From NCBI GenBank assembly GCA_902588585.1, contig CACIPQ010000004.1:1-64000 (forward strand): DNA of 64,000 bases. The letters run 5' to 3'. Positions 17,675 to 27,923 of the stretch are shown here, one piece after another (the stretch's first letter is position 1; every line of letters begins with the position of its first letter). A program made the position numbers and the translations under genes. Origin of the DNA: an uncultured Pelagibacteraceae bacterium (lineage in GTDB: Bacteria; Pseudomonadota; Alphaproteobacteria; Pelagibacterales; Pelagibacteraceae). The notes beneath the pieces were generated by a model. It saw only the letters and a list, made by a program, of their open reading frames with translations. It ran no database searches and was not told where the DNA came from.

Positions 17675-20551
17675 ATGTTGAAAAAGATATTGATTAAAGG
17701 GGCTAAAGAGCACAATTTAAAAAATATTTCTTTAGAAATTCCAAAAGAAAAAATGGTTGTTATAACTGGTCTGTCAGGATCTGGAAAATCGTCTCTAGCA
17801 TTCGATACAATCTATGCTGAAGGACAAAGAAGATATGTTGAAAGTCTTTCAGCTTACGCAAGGCAATTTTTAGACAAAATGAAAAAGCCAAATGTTGACT
17901 TAATTGAAGGATTAAGTCCCGCCATATCAATTGAACAAAAAAATGCACCAAAAAATCCAAGATCTACAGTCGCAACAGTTACAGAGATTTATGATTATAT
18001 GAGAGTTCTATTTGCACGTGTCGGAACGCCTTATTCGCCATTTACAGGCAAACCAATAGTTTCTCAGTCAGTAAGTGAAATGGTCGATAAAGTAAAGGCT
18101 TTACCAAAAAATTGTACCATTTTTTTACTCGCTCCTGTCGTAAGAGGAAGAAAAGGTGAATATAAAAAAGATATATTAAATTATAAAAAAAGAGGTTTTC
18201 AGAAAATAAAAGTCGATGGAAAATATTATGATATAAATGATTTTCCCAACTTAAACAAAAAAATCAAACATGATATCTCCATAATTGTTGATAGGGTGGT
18301 TTTGAATTCAAAGTTAGGAAATAGATTAGCAGATAGTATAGAAACGGCATTAAATCTTTCAAACGGCATTTTGATTGCCGAATATGAGAATGAGACTCTA
18401 CCAAAAAAATATAGAAAAAAAGAGAGTGTAACATTTTCCTCAAAATTCTCATGTCCTGAAAGTGGTTTTACTATTGAAGAGATAGAACCAAGACTATTTT
18501 CTTTTAATAGTCCTTTTGGAGCATGTGAAGAGTGTGAGGGTATTGGTCATAATCTTAATATTGATCCAAATTTGGTTGTTACAGATAAAAATAAAAGCCT
18601 TGCGGATGGTGTTATTGAACCTTGGGCTAAATCGACTTCATTATATTATGCACAAACATTAGCATCTATTGCTAAACACTATAAATTTTCTCTAGACACA
18701 AAATGGAAAACACTTCCTAAAAAATACCAAGATATAATACTTTATGGTTCAGATGAAGATGAAATTAAATTTTATTATGATGATGGATACGAAAAATATG
18801 ACACTAAGAAAACTTTTGAAGGTGTTATAAATAATCTTGAAAGAAGATACTTGGAAACAGATAGTGATTGGAAAAGAGAAGAAATAGCTCAATATCAAAG
18901 TGAAAGCAACTGTGAAAAATGTAAAGGTCTAAGATTAAAAGATGAAGCCTTATGTGTAAAGATTAACAAATTGAATATAAGTCAAATTACACAATTTTCT
19001 ATAGATGAATCACAAAAATGGTTTGCAAATCTTGAAAATATTTTAACTTTAAGAGAAAAAAAAATTGCCCAACACATACTAAAAGAAATTAATGAAAGAC
19101 TGAATTTTTTGTTAAATGTAGGTTTAAATTATTTAACTCTTTCTAGAGAATCAGGAACGCTTTCCGGTGGTGAGTCTCAAAGAATAAGATTGGCCTCACA
19201 GATAGGATCAGGTTTAACCGGTGTTCTTTATGTATTAGATGAACCGTCAATTGGCCTTCATCAAAGAGATAATAAAAAACTAATTGCAGCTCTTAAAAAA
19301 TTAAGAGATTTAGGAAATACAGTTATCGTTGTTGAGCATGATGTAGAAACAATGGAAAGTGCTGACCATATAATTGATCTTGGTCCTGAAGCCGGTCTAA
19401 ATGGAGGACATATAACAGCACAAGGAAATTTAAAAGAAATTATTGATAATGAAGAAAGTATAACAGGGAATTATCTTTCTGGAAAAAAATTTATTCCAGT
19501 GCCAAAAAAAAGGAGAACAGCGAGGAATGGAAGATTTTTAGAAATTTTGGGTGCAACAGGAAACAATCTTCAAAATGCTAATCTTAAAATTCCAATAGGA
19601 ACATTTTCATGCGTAACTGGAGTTTCCGGAAGTGGAAAATCAACATTGGTTTTACAAACATTGTTTAATGCTCTTAATTTAACTTTGAATAAAAATAAGT
19701 CGAGAAAACTACCAAAGCCTTTTAAAAATTATAAAGGTACTGAGTTAATTGATAAGGTAATTGATATAGATCAATCTCCAATAGGAAGAACACCAAGATC
19801 AAATCCCGCGACTTATACAGGAGCTTTTGGTCCAATAAGGGATTGGTTTGCAAACCTTCCGGAATCTAAAACCAGAGGTTACAAACCAGGAAGATATTCA
19901 TTCAATGTAAAAGGTGGAAGATGTGAAACCTGTGAAGGGGATGGTGTAATAACATATGAAATGCACTTTTTGCCTGATGTATATATACCCTGCGATGCAT
20001 GCAAAGGATCTAGATATAATAGAGAAACTTTAGAAATCAAATTTAAAAATAAAAATATTGCTGACATTTTAGATATGACTGTAGACGAAGGATGTGTTTT
20101 TTTTGAAAATATTCCAGCAGTACACTCTAAACTTTTAACTTTAAAACATGTTGGTTTGGGTTATATAAAAATAGGACAACAAGCAACGACCTTATCTGGT
20201 GGTGAAGCTCAGAGAATAAAATTAGCTAAAGAACTTTCAAAAAGATCGACAGGAAGGACGCTTTATATTTTAGACGAACCTACTACAGGACTTCACTCTC
20301 ATGATATTAAAAAATTATTAGAGATATTGCAGGCTTTTGTAAATACTGGAAATACTGTAGTTGTAATTGAACATAACTTAGATGTAATCAAAACTGCAGA
20401 TTGGATTATTGATATGGGTCCAGAAGGTGGTTCTGAAGGTGGAAAAATTATTGCTGAAGGATCTCCCGAGAAAGTTGCAGAAATAGACAGTAGTTATACC
20501 GGCAAATTTCTTAAACATTTAATAAATAATAGAATGAAAAAGACTGCATAA
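17675..20551 (+). CDS. uvrA: UvrABC excinuclease subunit A
   Basis: The damage-recognition ATPase of nucleotide excision repair. The 958 residues contain two ABC modules: Walker [13 protein letters not shown] (about 33) and [11 protein letters not shown] (about 650), signatures [12 protein letters not shown] and [12 protein letters not shown], and Walker [12 protein letters not shown] and [11 protein letters not shown]. The C-terminal zinc module is intact (CETCEGDG and CDACKGS). The first zinc finger reads CPESG then CEECEG, so its second ligand is Ser, a variation I recall from other alphaproteobacteria. I found no SOS box in the 92-base ssb-uvrA gap. Confidence 0.96.
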   Translation: MLKKILIKGAKEHNLKNISLEIPKEKMVVITGLSGSGKSSLAFDTIYAEGQRRYVESLSAYARQFLDKMKKPNVDLIEGLSPAISIEQKNAPKNPRSTVATVTEIYDYMRVLFARVGTPYSPFTGKPIVSQSVSEMVDKVKALPKNCTIFLLAPVVRGRKGEYKKDILNYKKRGFQKIKVDGKYYDINDFPNLNKKIKHDISIIVDRVVLNSKLGNRLADSIETALNLSNGILIAEYENETLPKKYRKKESVTFSSKFSCPESGFTIEEIEPRLFSFNSPFGACEECEGIGHNLNIDPNLVVTDKNKSLADGVIEPWAKSTSLYYAQTLASIAKHYKFSLDTKWKTLPKKYQDIILYGSDEDEIKFYYDDGYEKYDTKKTFEGVINNLERRYLETDSDWKREEIAQYQSESNCEKCKGLRLKDEALCVKINKLNISQITQFSIDESQKWFANLENILTLREKKIAQHILKEINERLNFLLNVGLNYLTLSRESGTLSGGESQRIRLASQIGSGLTGVLYVLDEPSIGLHQRDNKKLIAALKKLRDLGNTVIVVEHDVETMESADHIIDLGPEAGLNGGHITAQGNLKEIIDNEESITGNYLSGKKFIPVPKKRRTARNGRFLEILGATGNNLQNANLKIPIGTFSCVTGVSGSGKSTLVLQTLFNALNLTLNKNKSRKLPKPFKNYKGTELIDKVIDIDQSPIGRTPRSNPATYTGAFGPIRDWFANLPESKTRGYKPGRYSFNVKGGRCETCEGDGVITYEMHFLPDVYIPCDACKGSRYNRETLEIKFKNKNIADILDMTVDEGCVFFENIPAVHSKLLTLKHVGLGYIKIGQQATTLSGGEAQRIKLAKELSKRSTGRTLYILDEPTTGLHSHDIKKLLEILQAFVNTGNTVVVIEHNLDVIKTADWIIDMGPEGGSEGGKIIAEGSPEKVAEIDSSYTGKFLKHLINNRMKKTA

Positions 20552-20578
20552 AAAAGCTCTTTGTGTTATGATTTAATC

Positions 20579-21181
20579 ATGTTTAACATATTACAGTCTT
20601 TATCTAAAACAGTGCATCTTTCACTAGGTCTTGCTGTTTTATTATTCATAGGATTATTTTTTGCTGGTGGCGACTGGGCTTTCGACAGAATGTTCTGGAG
20701 TTGGCTATTTAGATACTTTCATGTTGTAGCAGGAATAATGTGGATCGGTCTTCTCTGGTATGTAAACTTTGTTCAAATACCAAGCATGCCAAAAATTGCT
20801 GATGAACAAAAACCCGCAATTACTAAAGTAATAGCACCAGCTGTTCTTTTTTGGTTTAGATGGGCGGCCTTTGCAACAATTGTTACAGGATTAATTGTTG
20901 CTTATTTAAATGGCTATGTTCATCAAGCTTTAGCATTAGGTATAGGTAGTGGCGGAGGTAAAAATACTGCAATTGGTATTGGAATGTGGTTAGGTTTAAT
21001 TATGGCCTTTAATGTTTGGTTTATTATTTGGCCAAATCAAAAAAAATTTCTTGGTATAGTTGAGTGCTCTCCAGAAGAAAAACCTATAGCTTTAAAAAAA
21101 TCATTAATAGCATCTAGAATAAATACTTTATTTTCTTTACCAATGTTGCTGTCAATGGTGGTAGCTCAAAATCTCTATTAG
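20579..21181 (+). CDS. PuuD-like urate hydroxylase membrane domain protein
   Basis: The ORF track starts at TTG 20561; ATG at 20579 (MFNILQS) is a better start and gives 200 residues. The protein is hydrophobic, with about five or six segments and conserved stretches such as FAGGDWAFDRMFWSWLFRYFHVVAGIMWIGLLWY, a His pattern fitting a heme-bearing membrane protein. It resembles the membrane domain of PuuD (DUF989), which in characterised cases is fused to a C-terminal cytochrome c and oxidises urate. That cytochrome domain is absent here, so urate oxidation is only a guess. Its stop overlaps the convergent secF stop by 4 bases. Confidence 0.7.
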   Translation: MFNILQSLSKTVHLSLGLAVLLFIGLFFAGGDWAFDRMFWSWLFRYFHVVAGIMWIGLLWYVNFVQIPSMPKIADEQKPAITKVIAPAVLFWFRWAAFATIVTGLIVAYLNGYVHQALALGIGSGGGKNTAIGIGMWLGLIMAFNVWFIIWPNQKKFLGIVECSPEEKPIALKKSLIASRINTLFSLPMLLSMVVAQNLY

Positions 21182-22086
21182 TTTTCTTCCTTTTCTTTTG
21201 CTATAGATTTGTAGCTTACATTTAAATACTTTAATATAGGAACAGCTACAAAAATTGATGAATATGTTCCTATAATAACACCAATTATCATAGCTAAAGA
21301 AAAACCTCTTAAAATTTCCCCACCCAAAATAAAAATTGATATTAAAGCTAAAAGCGTGGTAACTGATGTTATTATTGTTCTTGATAAAGTTTCATTTATA
21401 GAAGTATTTCCAATTTCAGAAATTTTAAGACTTGAAAATTTTGAAAGGTTTTCTCGTACACGGTCATATATAACAACTGTATCATTCATAGAATAACCAA
21501 CAATGGTTAGAACAGCAGCTACTATTGAAAGATTAACTTCTAAAGAAAGAAGCGAAAAAATTCCTATCGTAATTAAAACATCATGAAAAATTGCAATAAT
21601 AGAACCAAGGCTAAATTGCCATTCAAATCTAACCCATATATAAAATAACATTGCTCCTAATGCTAATGATATAGCTAATAAGCCTGAATTTAAAAGTTCT
21701 GCACTGACTTTTGGACCAACTTCTTCAACTCTTCTAAAATTAATGTCTGAGCCAAGTTTTTTTCTAACATTTTCCTTAATTATTTTAATACTATTTTCTT
21801 TGGAAAAATCTTTCTTTTCAAATTTAATTAGATAATCACCTTTTTTTCCAAATTCCTTAACATTTAAATCTCCTAAGTTCATATCGGAGAAGGAAGAACG
21901 AACATCATTAATTTTTACAATATTTGAATCAATTCTCAACTCAATTAAAGTTCCTCCTTTAAAATCAATACCAAAATTTAAGCCTTTTAGAAAAATCAAA
22001 ATCAAACTTACTAAAACAAAAATTAAAGAAAAAATATTGGCTACTTTAAATTTGGATATAAAATTGTATTTGTAAGTTTTTTTCAT
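21178..22086 (-). CDS. secF: Protein translocase subunit SecF
   Basis: It partners SecD to use proton-motive force for late stages of Sec export. The 302-residue protein has one N-terminal membrane segment, the motif GIDFKGGTLIELR, a periplasmic domain, then five segments including VGYSMNDTVVIYDRVREN, the SecF signature. It overlaps secD by 4 bases. Confidence 0.96.
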   Translation of the reverse strand: MKKTYKYNFISKFKVANIFSLIFVLVSLILIFLKGLNFGIDFKGGTLIELRIDSNIVKINDVRSSFSDMNLGDLNVKEFGKKGDYLIKFEKKDFSKENSIKIIKENVRKKLGSDINFRRVEEVGPKVSAELLNSGLLAISLALGAMLFYIWVRFEWQFSLGSIIAIFHDVLITIGIFSLLSLEVNLSIVAAVLTIVGYSMNDTVVIYDRVRENLSKFSSLKISEIGNTSINETLSRTIITSVTTLLALISIFILGGEILRGFSLAMIIGVIIGTYSSIFVAVPILKYLNVSYKSIAKEKEEN

Positions 22087-23639
22087 ACTAAAATTTTATT
22101 TTCTCTATTTTTAAAAACTACTATTGAAGTCAAATGTCTAGAAATAAAATATGCAGAAAATAATGTGGTAATTAATCCTACTGATAAAGTAACAGCAAAA
22201 CCTTTTACGGGGCCAGATCCAAATATAAATAAAATTATTGCTGCAATTAATGTGGTTATATTTGCATCTAAAATAGTAATAATGGAACGTTTAAATCCTA
22301 AATCAAACGCCTGTATATTATTAGAACCGCCTTTATAAATTTCTTCTTTAATTCTTTCAAATATTAAAACATTTGCATCAACTGCCATACCAACAGTTAA
22401 AATAATGCCGGCTATACCAGGAAGTGTTAAAGTTGCTTCTATTATTGTAAGAAAACCAAGAAGCATTAATAAGTTTGATATTAAAGCAAAATTAGCAATT
22501 ACTCCGAAGAGTCTATACTTAAACAACATAAAGAATATAACCAAAATAAAACCTACGAATAGTGAAACGACTCCTGCTTCAATTGAATCTTGTCCCAGGT
22601 CGGGCCCTACTGTTCTTTCTTCAACGACAGATAAAGGTGCTGGTAATGCACCTGAACGTAACAACAAAGCTAAATCTGTAGCCCCTTGAAAAGTAAAGTT
22701 TCCAGAAATCGTTCCTTGTCCTCCAGTAATAGAATCTCTTATAACCGGAGCACTAATCGCTTTATTATCTAAAATAATGGCTATTCTTTTACCTATATTT
22801 TTACTTGTAGCTTGACCAAATCTTTGTGATCCTAATCTATTAAGAGTAAAAGCTACTATAGGTTCTTGATTAATATTATCAAATCTAGGCTTTGCATCTA
22901 TTAAATTGTCTCCAGTTAGCAAAATTCTTTTACTAACCATTATTTTTTCCTGTGTATCTTCGAGAATAAAAGTTTCATTACCAAATTCACTTGAATCACT
23001 GGTAACCATCCTAAAAGTTAATTGAGCCGTTTTTCCTAATAATTCTTTTATTCTTTCTGGTTCTTTAACGCCAGGTAATTCAACTAAAATTCTATTACTG
23101 CCTCTTTTTAAAATTGAAGATTCTTTAGTTCCAGTTTCATCAATTCTTCTTCTAACAATTTCGATAGACTGTTCAACAGCCGTTGTATTTAAATTAATAA
23201 TTCCATTTTTAGATAAACTAATAACAATTTTATTGTTGAGAAGTTCATAATCTAATTCGAACGATCTGTATTTATCAAGATAAGTGTTTATTTTGTTATC
23301 TTTTGTACTTGTAAAGACCTTTTCAAATTTTTTTGTATTGTTTTCAGAGATCTCAAAACTTATATCTTTCTCATTAATTTTAAAGTTTTCAAAATTAATT
23401 TTATTTTCAATAAGCTTTTTTTTTAGAGGTATTACTTTTGCTTGCAGATGCCTTTTTTGTAATGGAGAACTATCAACTTCAAGAAGTAAATATGAACCAC
23501 CTTGTAGGTCCAAACCAAGATTAATTTTTTTTTTAAAAAAATAATCTTCTGATTGAATAAAATTTGATATGCAAAAAATGCTTACAGAAAGAAAGATTAA
23601 ATAAATTAATAGAATTTTTATCTTTGAAAAATTTAACAC
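22083..23639 (-). CDS. secD: Protein translocase subunit SecD
   Basis: It is the large partner of SecF. The 518-residue protein has an N-terminal segment, GLDLQGGSYLLLEVD, a periplasmic region with RRRIDETGTKESSI and LPGVKEPERIKELLGKTAQL, then the membrane domain with AGIILTVGMAVDANVLIFERIKEE. It is compact, as in other alphaproteobacteria. It forms the operon yajC-secD-secF. Confidence 0.96.
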   Translation of the reverse strand: MLNFSKIKILLIYLIFLSVSIFCISNFIQSEDYFFKKKINLGLDLQGGSYLLLEVDSSPLQKRHLQAKVIPLKKKLIENKINFENFKINEKDISFEISENNTKKFEKVFTSTKDNKINTYLDKYRSFELDYELLNNKIVISLSKNGIINLNTTAVEQSIEIVRRRIDETGTKESSILKRGSNRILVELPGVKEPERIKELLGKTAQLTFRMVTSDSSEFGNETFILEDTQEKIMVSKRILLTGDNLIDAKPRFDNINQEPIVAFTLNRLGSQRFGQATSKNIGKRIAIILDNKAISAPVIRDSITGGQGTISGNFTFQGATDLALLLRSGALPAPLSVVEERTVGPDLGQDSIEAGVVSLFVGFILVIFFMLFKYRLFGVIANFALISNLLMLLGFLTIIEATLTLPGIAGIILTVGMAVDANVLIFERIKEEIYKGGSNNIQAFDLGFKRSIITILDANITTLIAAIILFIFGSGPVKGFAVTLSVGLITTLFSAYFISRHLTSIVVFKNRENKILV

Positions 23640-23646
23640 AAAAAGA

Positions 23647-23928
23647 CTATTTTTTTGTTTCTTTTTTTAAGTGACCTTGAATTGTATTTTTAATCACCTG
23701 AACTTTTACTCCATCTGAAATACTTAATTCAATCCTATCGTCTTCAAACACTCTGTCTACAGTGCCTATAATACCGCCCGATGTAATTACTTCGTCGCCT
23801 CTTTTTAGAGTTTGTGTCATAACCTTATGTTCTTTTACTCTTTTTTGCTGCGGTCTAATTAAAAAGAAGTAAAAAATTACGAAAATTAAAATTAATGGAA
23901 TAAATTGTGCAAATCCTGAAGTGCTCAT
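23647..23928 (-). CDS. yajC: Preprotein translocase subunit YajC
   Basis: A 93-residue single-span accessory subunit of the SecDF complex: N-terminal segment FIPLILIFVIFYFFLIRPQQKR, then LKRGDEVITSGGIIGTVDRV, the YajC signature. It is 7 bases upstream of secD and begins the yajC-secDF unit. Confidence 0.95.
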   Translation of the reverse strand: MSTSGFAQFIPLILIFVIFYFFLIRPQQKRVKEHKVMTQTLKRGDEVITSGGIIGTVDRVFEDDRIELSISDGVKVQVIKNTIQGHLKKETKK

Positions 23929-23986
23929 AATGTAGAAATAAATATATTAATAATTTTATTTAAACAACTAATTTTTGCATAAATAG

Positions 23987-25234
23987 TTAAATTTTCTCTA
24001 AATTGTTCATGTAAGGTCTTAGTACCTTGGGTATTACAATGCTTCCATCAGAGTTTTGATAATTTTCCATAATGGCAATCAAAGTTCTTCCAATAGCTAA
24101 ACCTGAACCATTTAATGTGCCTAAAAAATCAGATTGTTTATCATTTTTGTATTTTGCTTTCATTCTTCTAGATTGAAATTGTCCGCAAGAAGAACAGCTT
24201 GATATCTCTCTGTATTTATTTTCTGAAGGTATCCATACTTCAAGATCTATAGTTTTTTCAGCACTAAAACCCATATCTCCAGTTGAAAGTATAACGCTTC
24301 TATAAGGAAGCTTTAATTCTTTTAATATATGCTCGGCACAAGATGTCATTCTTTTTAGTTCTTCATTGCATTTTTTTGGTTCAACAATGCTAACTAATTC
24401 AACTTTATAAAATTGGTGCTGCCTAAGCATTCCCTTAGTGTCTTTACCATAACTACCAGCTTCTTTTCTAAAGCAAGATGTTGATGCAACCAATCTTAAT
24501 GGCAACTCTTCTTTCGTTAAGGACTTTTCTCTCACCATATTTGTTAAAATTACTTCAGCAGTAGGAATTAAAAATTTTCTTGTTTTTTCTTCATCTAATT
24601 TTATTTCAAATTGATCACTTTCAAATTTTGGTAACTGTCCAGTTCCAAACATTGTTTCCTCCAAAGCTAGAAGTGGTGGTGATATTTCTTGATAACCAAA
24701 TTTTATTGTATGAGTATCTAGCATAAAATCAGATATAGCTCTTTCTAATCTAGCTAAATTTCCTTTTAAAAAAACAAATCTTGAGCCCGATGTTTTTGTC
24801 GCAGTATCAAAATCCATCAAATTCATTTTTTTTCCTATTTCGTAATGGGATTTAGGCTCAAATTTAAACTTAGGTACCTCACCTACTTTGGTTAATTCTT
24901 TATTTGATTTTTCATCCTTTCCTGTGGGAACGTCATCTAATGCTATGTTAGGTAAAAAATTTAAAATTTTGCTTATTTTTTTTTTTAATTCTTCTTGGTT
25001 TTCTTCTAACAATTTAATTTCTTTAGAAATTTCTTTTGATTTATTAAATTGAGTTTGATCTTTTTTTTTGGATATAGTTTTTCTTTCTTGTTCAAATTTT
25101 TCTTTTTTTTGTATTATCTCACGATTTTTTTTGTCTAATTCTAATAAATCATTAAGATCCACTTTAAGATTCCTATCATCAAGCTTCTTCTTATAAAGGT
25201 CTGGGTTTTCTCTGATAGATTTAATATTATGCAT
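23987..25234 (-). CDS. serS: Serine-tRNA ligase
   Basis: A class II synthetase that charges tRNA-Ser. The 415 residues comprise an N-terminal coiled-coil arm (about 1-105, Lys/Glu-rich) and a catalytic domain with motif 2 (FRKEAGSYGKDTKGMLRQHQF), an ISSCSSCGQFQSRR segment and motif 3 GSGLAIGRTLIAIMENYQ. It overlaps tatC by 8 bases. Confidence 0.97.
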   Translation of the reverse strand: MHNIKSIRENPDLYKKKLDDRNLKVDLNDLLELDKKNREIIQKKEKFEQERKTISKKKDQTQFNKSKEISKEIKLLEENQEELKKKISKILNFLPNIALDDVPTGKDEKSNKELTKVGEVPKFKFEPKSHYEIGKKMNLMDFDTATKTSGSRFVFLKGNLARLERAISDFMLDTHTIKFGYQEISPPLLALEETMFGTGQLPKFESDQFEIKLDEEKTRKFLIPTAEVILTNMVREKSLTKEELPLRLVASTSCFRKEAGSYGKDTKGMLRQHQFYKVELVSIVEPKKCNEELKRMTSCAEHILKELKLPYRSVILSTGDMGFSAEKTIDLEVWIPSENKYREISSCSSCGQFQSRRMKAKYKNDKQSDFLGTLNGSGLAIGRTLIAIMENYQNSDGSIVIPKVLRPYMNNLEKI

Positions 25235-25988
25235 TATCTTTTTTTTCCGTTATTTTTACAGATAATATAGATAATTCATACAGTATCAATAAAGGTATTG
25301 CCAAACCAATTTGTGTTACGGGATCTGGGGGTGTTAATATTGCTGCAGCAGCAAAAATTATTACAATAAAATATCTTCTTCTATCTTTTAAATATTTAGA
25401 ATCAATGGCTCCTACTCTGGCGAGCAAATTTAATAGTACTGGTAATTGAAAACTTAAACCAAAAGCAAAAATTAATCTCATAATTAAAGAAAGATATTCA
25501 TTTACTTTCGCTTCAAGCTGGATTGGTAAAGTATTCAATTGACCTGAGGTTTCGAATGATAAAAAAAACTTAATAGCTAAAGGCATAACTAAATAATAAA
25601 CAAGCATTCCGCCTAACAAAAATAATATTGGTGTTGCTATTAAGTAAGGAAGTAAAGCTTTTTTTTCGTTTTTGTACAATCCCGGGGCTACAAATTTCCA
25701 TATTTGAGTTAAAATAATTGGGCTACCTAAAAAAATTGCCGCAAAAAAAGCAAGTTTTAAATAAGTAATAAATGTTTCATGAAGCGCCGTAAAAATCAAT
25801 CTTCTGTCAACACCATCATTTTTTACAGCTTGGGCATATGGCTCAACTAAAAAATTATAAATAGTTTCAGCAAAAATATATCCGATTATAAAAATAATAA
25901 ATACAAAAGCTAATGATTTAATTAATCTAGATCTTAACTCAACAAGATGACTAGTAAAAGAATTTTGATCTGTTTTTTTTTCAATCAT
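25227..25988 (-). CDS. tatC: Sec-independent protein translocase TatC
   Basis: The twin-arginine signal receptor. It is a 253-residue six-span protein with the cytoplasmic N-terminal motif FTSHLVELRSRL, then YIFAETIYNFLVEPY, FVAPGLYKNEKKALLPY and AAAAILTPPDPVTQ. It overlaps tatB by 8 bases; tatA, tatB and tatC are in the usual order. Confidence 0.97.
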   Translation of the reverse strand: MIEKKTDQNSFTSHLVELRSRLIKSLAFVFIIFIIGYIFAETIYNFLVEPYAQAVKNDGVDRRLIFTALHETFITYLKLAFFAAIFLGSPIILTQIWKFVAPGLYKNEKKALLPYLIATPILFLLGGMLVYYLVMPLAIKFFLSFETSGQLNTLPIQLEAKVNEYLSLIMRLIFAFGLSFQLPVLLNLLARVGAIDSKYLKDRRRYFIVIIFAAAAILTPPDPVTQIGLAIPLLILYELSILSVKITEKKDNA

Positions 25989-26208
25989 CTATTTTTTTAT
26001 CATTATTTTTTTTAGAATATTTTTCTTCAACTGACGATTCTGCCTCGATGGACTCGTTAACTTTTTGCTGAATATCTGAAAAATATCTTTTTGTTGAGCC
26101 AATCCAACTTCCGATTTTTTTTAAAACTATAGGAAAATCCTTTGGGCCTATAACTAATATTGCCACTAAAACAATAATTAGTAATTCAAACCATCCAATT
26201 TGTGGCAT
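25981..26208 (-). CDS. tatB: Twin-arginine translocase subunit TatB
   Basis: 75 residues: one N-terminal membrane segment (WFELLIIVLVAILVIGP) with the conserved Gly-Pro hinge, an amphipathic helix (KDFPIVLKKIGSWIGSTKRY) and an acidic tail. The Glu-8 in FELL and the IGPKD hinge favour TatB over TatA. It lies 6 bases downstream of tatA. Confidence 0.9.
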   Translation of the reverse strand: MPQIGWFELLIIVLVAILVIGPKDFPIVLKKIGSWIGSTKRYFSDIQQKVNESIEAESSVEEKYSKKNNDKKIDD

Positions 26209-26214
26209 TGGTAA

Positions 26215-26412
26215 TTATTTGTTTTGAGAATCTGTGTCTTCGTCTTTTTTATTGTCTAATGTTGATTGATCATTATCTTCTGAAGACATCCCTTTTTTGA
26301 AACTTTTAATTCCTTTTGCAACATCTCCCATTAAACTAGAAATTTTGCCTCTTCCAAAGAGTAAAACAACAAGAACAACTACTATCGCTATTTGCCAAAA
26401 ACTTATACCCAT
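26215..26412 (-). CDS. tatA: Twin-arginine translocase subunit TatA
   Basis: 65 residues: short N-terminal membrane helix ([19 protein letters not shown]) with the FG hinge, the amphipathic helix [18 protein letters not shown] and a polar tail rich in Asp/Lys. This is a pore-forming TatA pattern. It precedes tatB in the same operon. Confidence 0.93.
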   Translation of the reverse strand: MGISFWQIAIVVVLVVLLFGRGKISSLMGDVAKGIKSFKKGMSSEDNDQSTLDNKKDEDTDSQNK

Positions 26413-26452
26413 GTGAACATCCTATACAATAATAACAATTAAATAAATATAT

Positions 26453-27139
26453 TTATTCTTCTGTTTTTGATGATTGTTTTAACGCTTCGTCAACGTCAGA
26501 ATAAATATTGTCCTTTTTTCCTTGAGATTGTTCCTTAAAAAATTTTCCTGTACCAAAAATTGAGGAATCCACAGATCCAGATTCAATTAACCCAGCAGAC
26601 GATAGTTCATCTACGGTTGGTAAATCTGATAATTTTTTTATGTTAAAATGACTTAAAAAATTTTCAGTAGTAACATACTGTATGGGTTTGCCAGGAACAT
26701 CTTTACGACCAGCTGGTCTAACCCAATCAAGTTCCAATAAAACTTCTAAAGTATTTGTGGCAAATGCAACACCTCTTATGTCCTCGATCTCAGATCTTGT
26801 GACTGGTTGATGATAAACAATAATTGAGAGTGTTTCTATTGTTGCTTTTGATAATTTTTTTTGTTGAGATTTTTGCAAAGACATAAGTTTAGATAAGTCA
26901 ATCGCAGTTCTGAAAACCCATTTATTTGAAATACAAACAAGATTAATGCCTCTTTCGGAATATTCTTCCTGCAGATTCTCTAAAATTTTTTTTATATTTG
27001 TGGTTGTTCCAACTCTTTTTTCAATTGTTTCAATATCTATGGGTTCTTCAGCTGCGAAAATTATTGCTTCTATTTCTCTTTCTAACTTAGATTTTTTTTT
27101 AGGAAAGCTTATTATGTTATTATCTTTATTTTTTTTCAT
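26453..27139 (-). CDS. scpB: Chromosome segregation/condensation protein ScpB
   Basis: The kleisin-associated subunit of the SMC-ScpAB condensin. The 228 residues hold two winged-helix domains, with LEREIEAIIFAAEEPI, LSKATIETLSIIVYHQPVTRSEIEDIRGV and DWVRPAGRKDVPGKPIQYVTTENFLSHF. The C-terminus is polar and variable. It follows scpA by 7 bases. Confidence 0.95.
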   Translation of the reverse strand: MKKNKDNNIISFPKKKSKLEREIEAIIFAAEEPIDIETIEKRVGTTTNIKKILENLQEEYSERGINLVCISNKWVFRTAIDLSKLMSLQKSQQKKLSKATIETLSIIVYHQPVTRSEIEDIRGVAFATNTLEVLLELDWVRPAGRKDVPGKPIQYVTTENFLSHFNIKKLSDLPTVDELSSAGLIESGSVDSSIFGTGKFFKEQSQGKKDNIYSDVDEALKQSSKTEE

Positions 27140-27146
27140 AAATTTT

Positions 27147-27914
27147 TTACTTATTTTTTAGTCTTAAAGGAATGTGAGCTGCCCTTCTAATAAAAATATC
27201 ATCAAATAAATTATCCTGCATTATATTAATCAAACCATCTTTGGTTAATTCTAGACTAGCAGAAAAAATTGAGGCTAATCCACTTCTTTTAGATTTTATT
27301 GATTTATTAAAAGTGTTGGGAATTAATTCATTTATTTTTTTCCAATCATCAATGAGTTGTATATTTTCTTTAATTTGTTTTATACCTTCTTGAGTAGTCA
27401 TAACTGGTAATTTTGGAATATTAATTTTTTGAAAAATAAATTGTGTTTTTACAGTAGAATATCCTTTTAACAACTCGTAAAGGGTAACTTTATAAACTGG
27501 ATTCTTTATTGATCTAATGCCACCTTTTGTTCCTCTATAAAAAATATCCCTTCCAATTCTTTTTCTCTTTAATAATTCATCAGACAATAATCTAATAAGC
27601 TCAAGTTTTTTTAGTTGAAGTTTTAATTTTTCAGCAATCTCAGATGCTTTAAAACTATCCTCTTCGTCTTCTGGTAAAAGCAACTTAGATTTTAAGTATG
27701 TTAACCATGTGGCCATTAATAAATATTCAAAAGCTATATCTAAATTTTTGTCTTTAAAATTTTTAATAAATTCTGAAAATTCATCAGCTAGCTTGGTTAT
27801 AGAGATTTTTGTTAAATCAACTTTTTGTGCCTTTGCTAATTCAAGCAAAGTGTCAAGTGGTCCTGAATAGTTTGGAATATCGATAGATATTGAATTATTT
27901 AATTGTGATTCCAT
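27147..27914 (-). CDS. scpA: Segregation and condensation protein ScpA
   Basis: The kleisin subunit that bridges SMC heads. The 255 residues begin with YSGPLDTLLELAKAQKVDLTKISI (N-terminal SMC-neck helix region), followed by ATWLTYLKSKLLLPEDEED, and end with a winged-helix part. It lies 9 bases downstream of nagZ, the common alphaproteobacterial nagZ-scpA-scpB order. Confidence 0.95.
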   Translation of the reverse strand: MESQLNNSISIDIPNYSGPLDTLLELAKAQKVDLTKISITKLADEFSEFIKNFKDKNLDIAFEYLLMATWLTYLKSKLLLPEDEEDSFKASEIAEKLKLQLKKLELIRLLSDELLKRKRIGRDIFYRGTKGGIRSIKNPVYKVTLYELLKGYSTVKTQFIFQKINIPKLPVMTTQEGIKQIKENIQLIDDWKKINELIPNTFNKSIKSKRSGLASIFSASLELTKDGLINIMQDNLFDDIFIRRAAHIPLRLKNK

Positions 27915-27923
27915 TTAACAATC

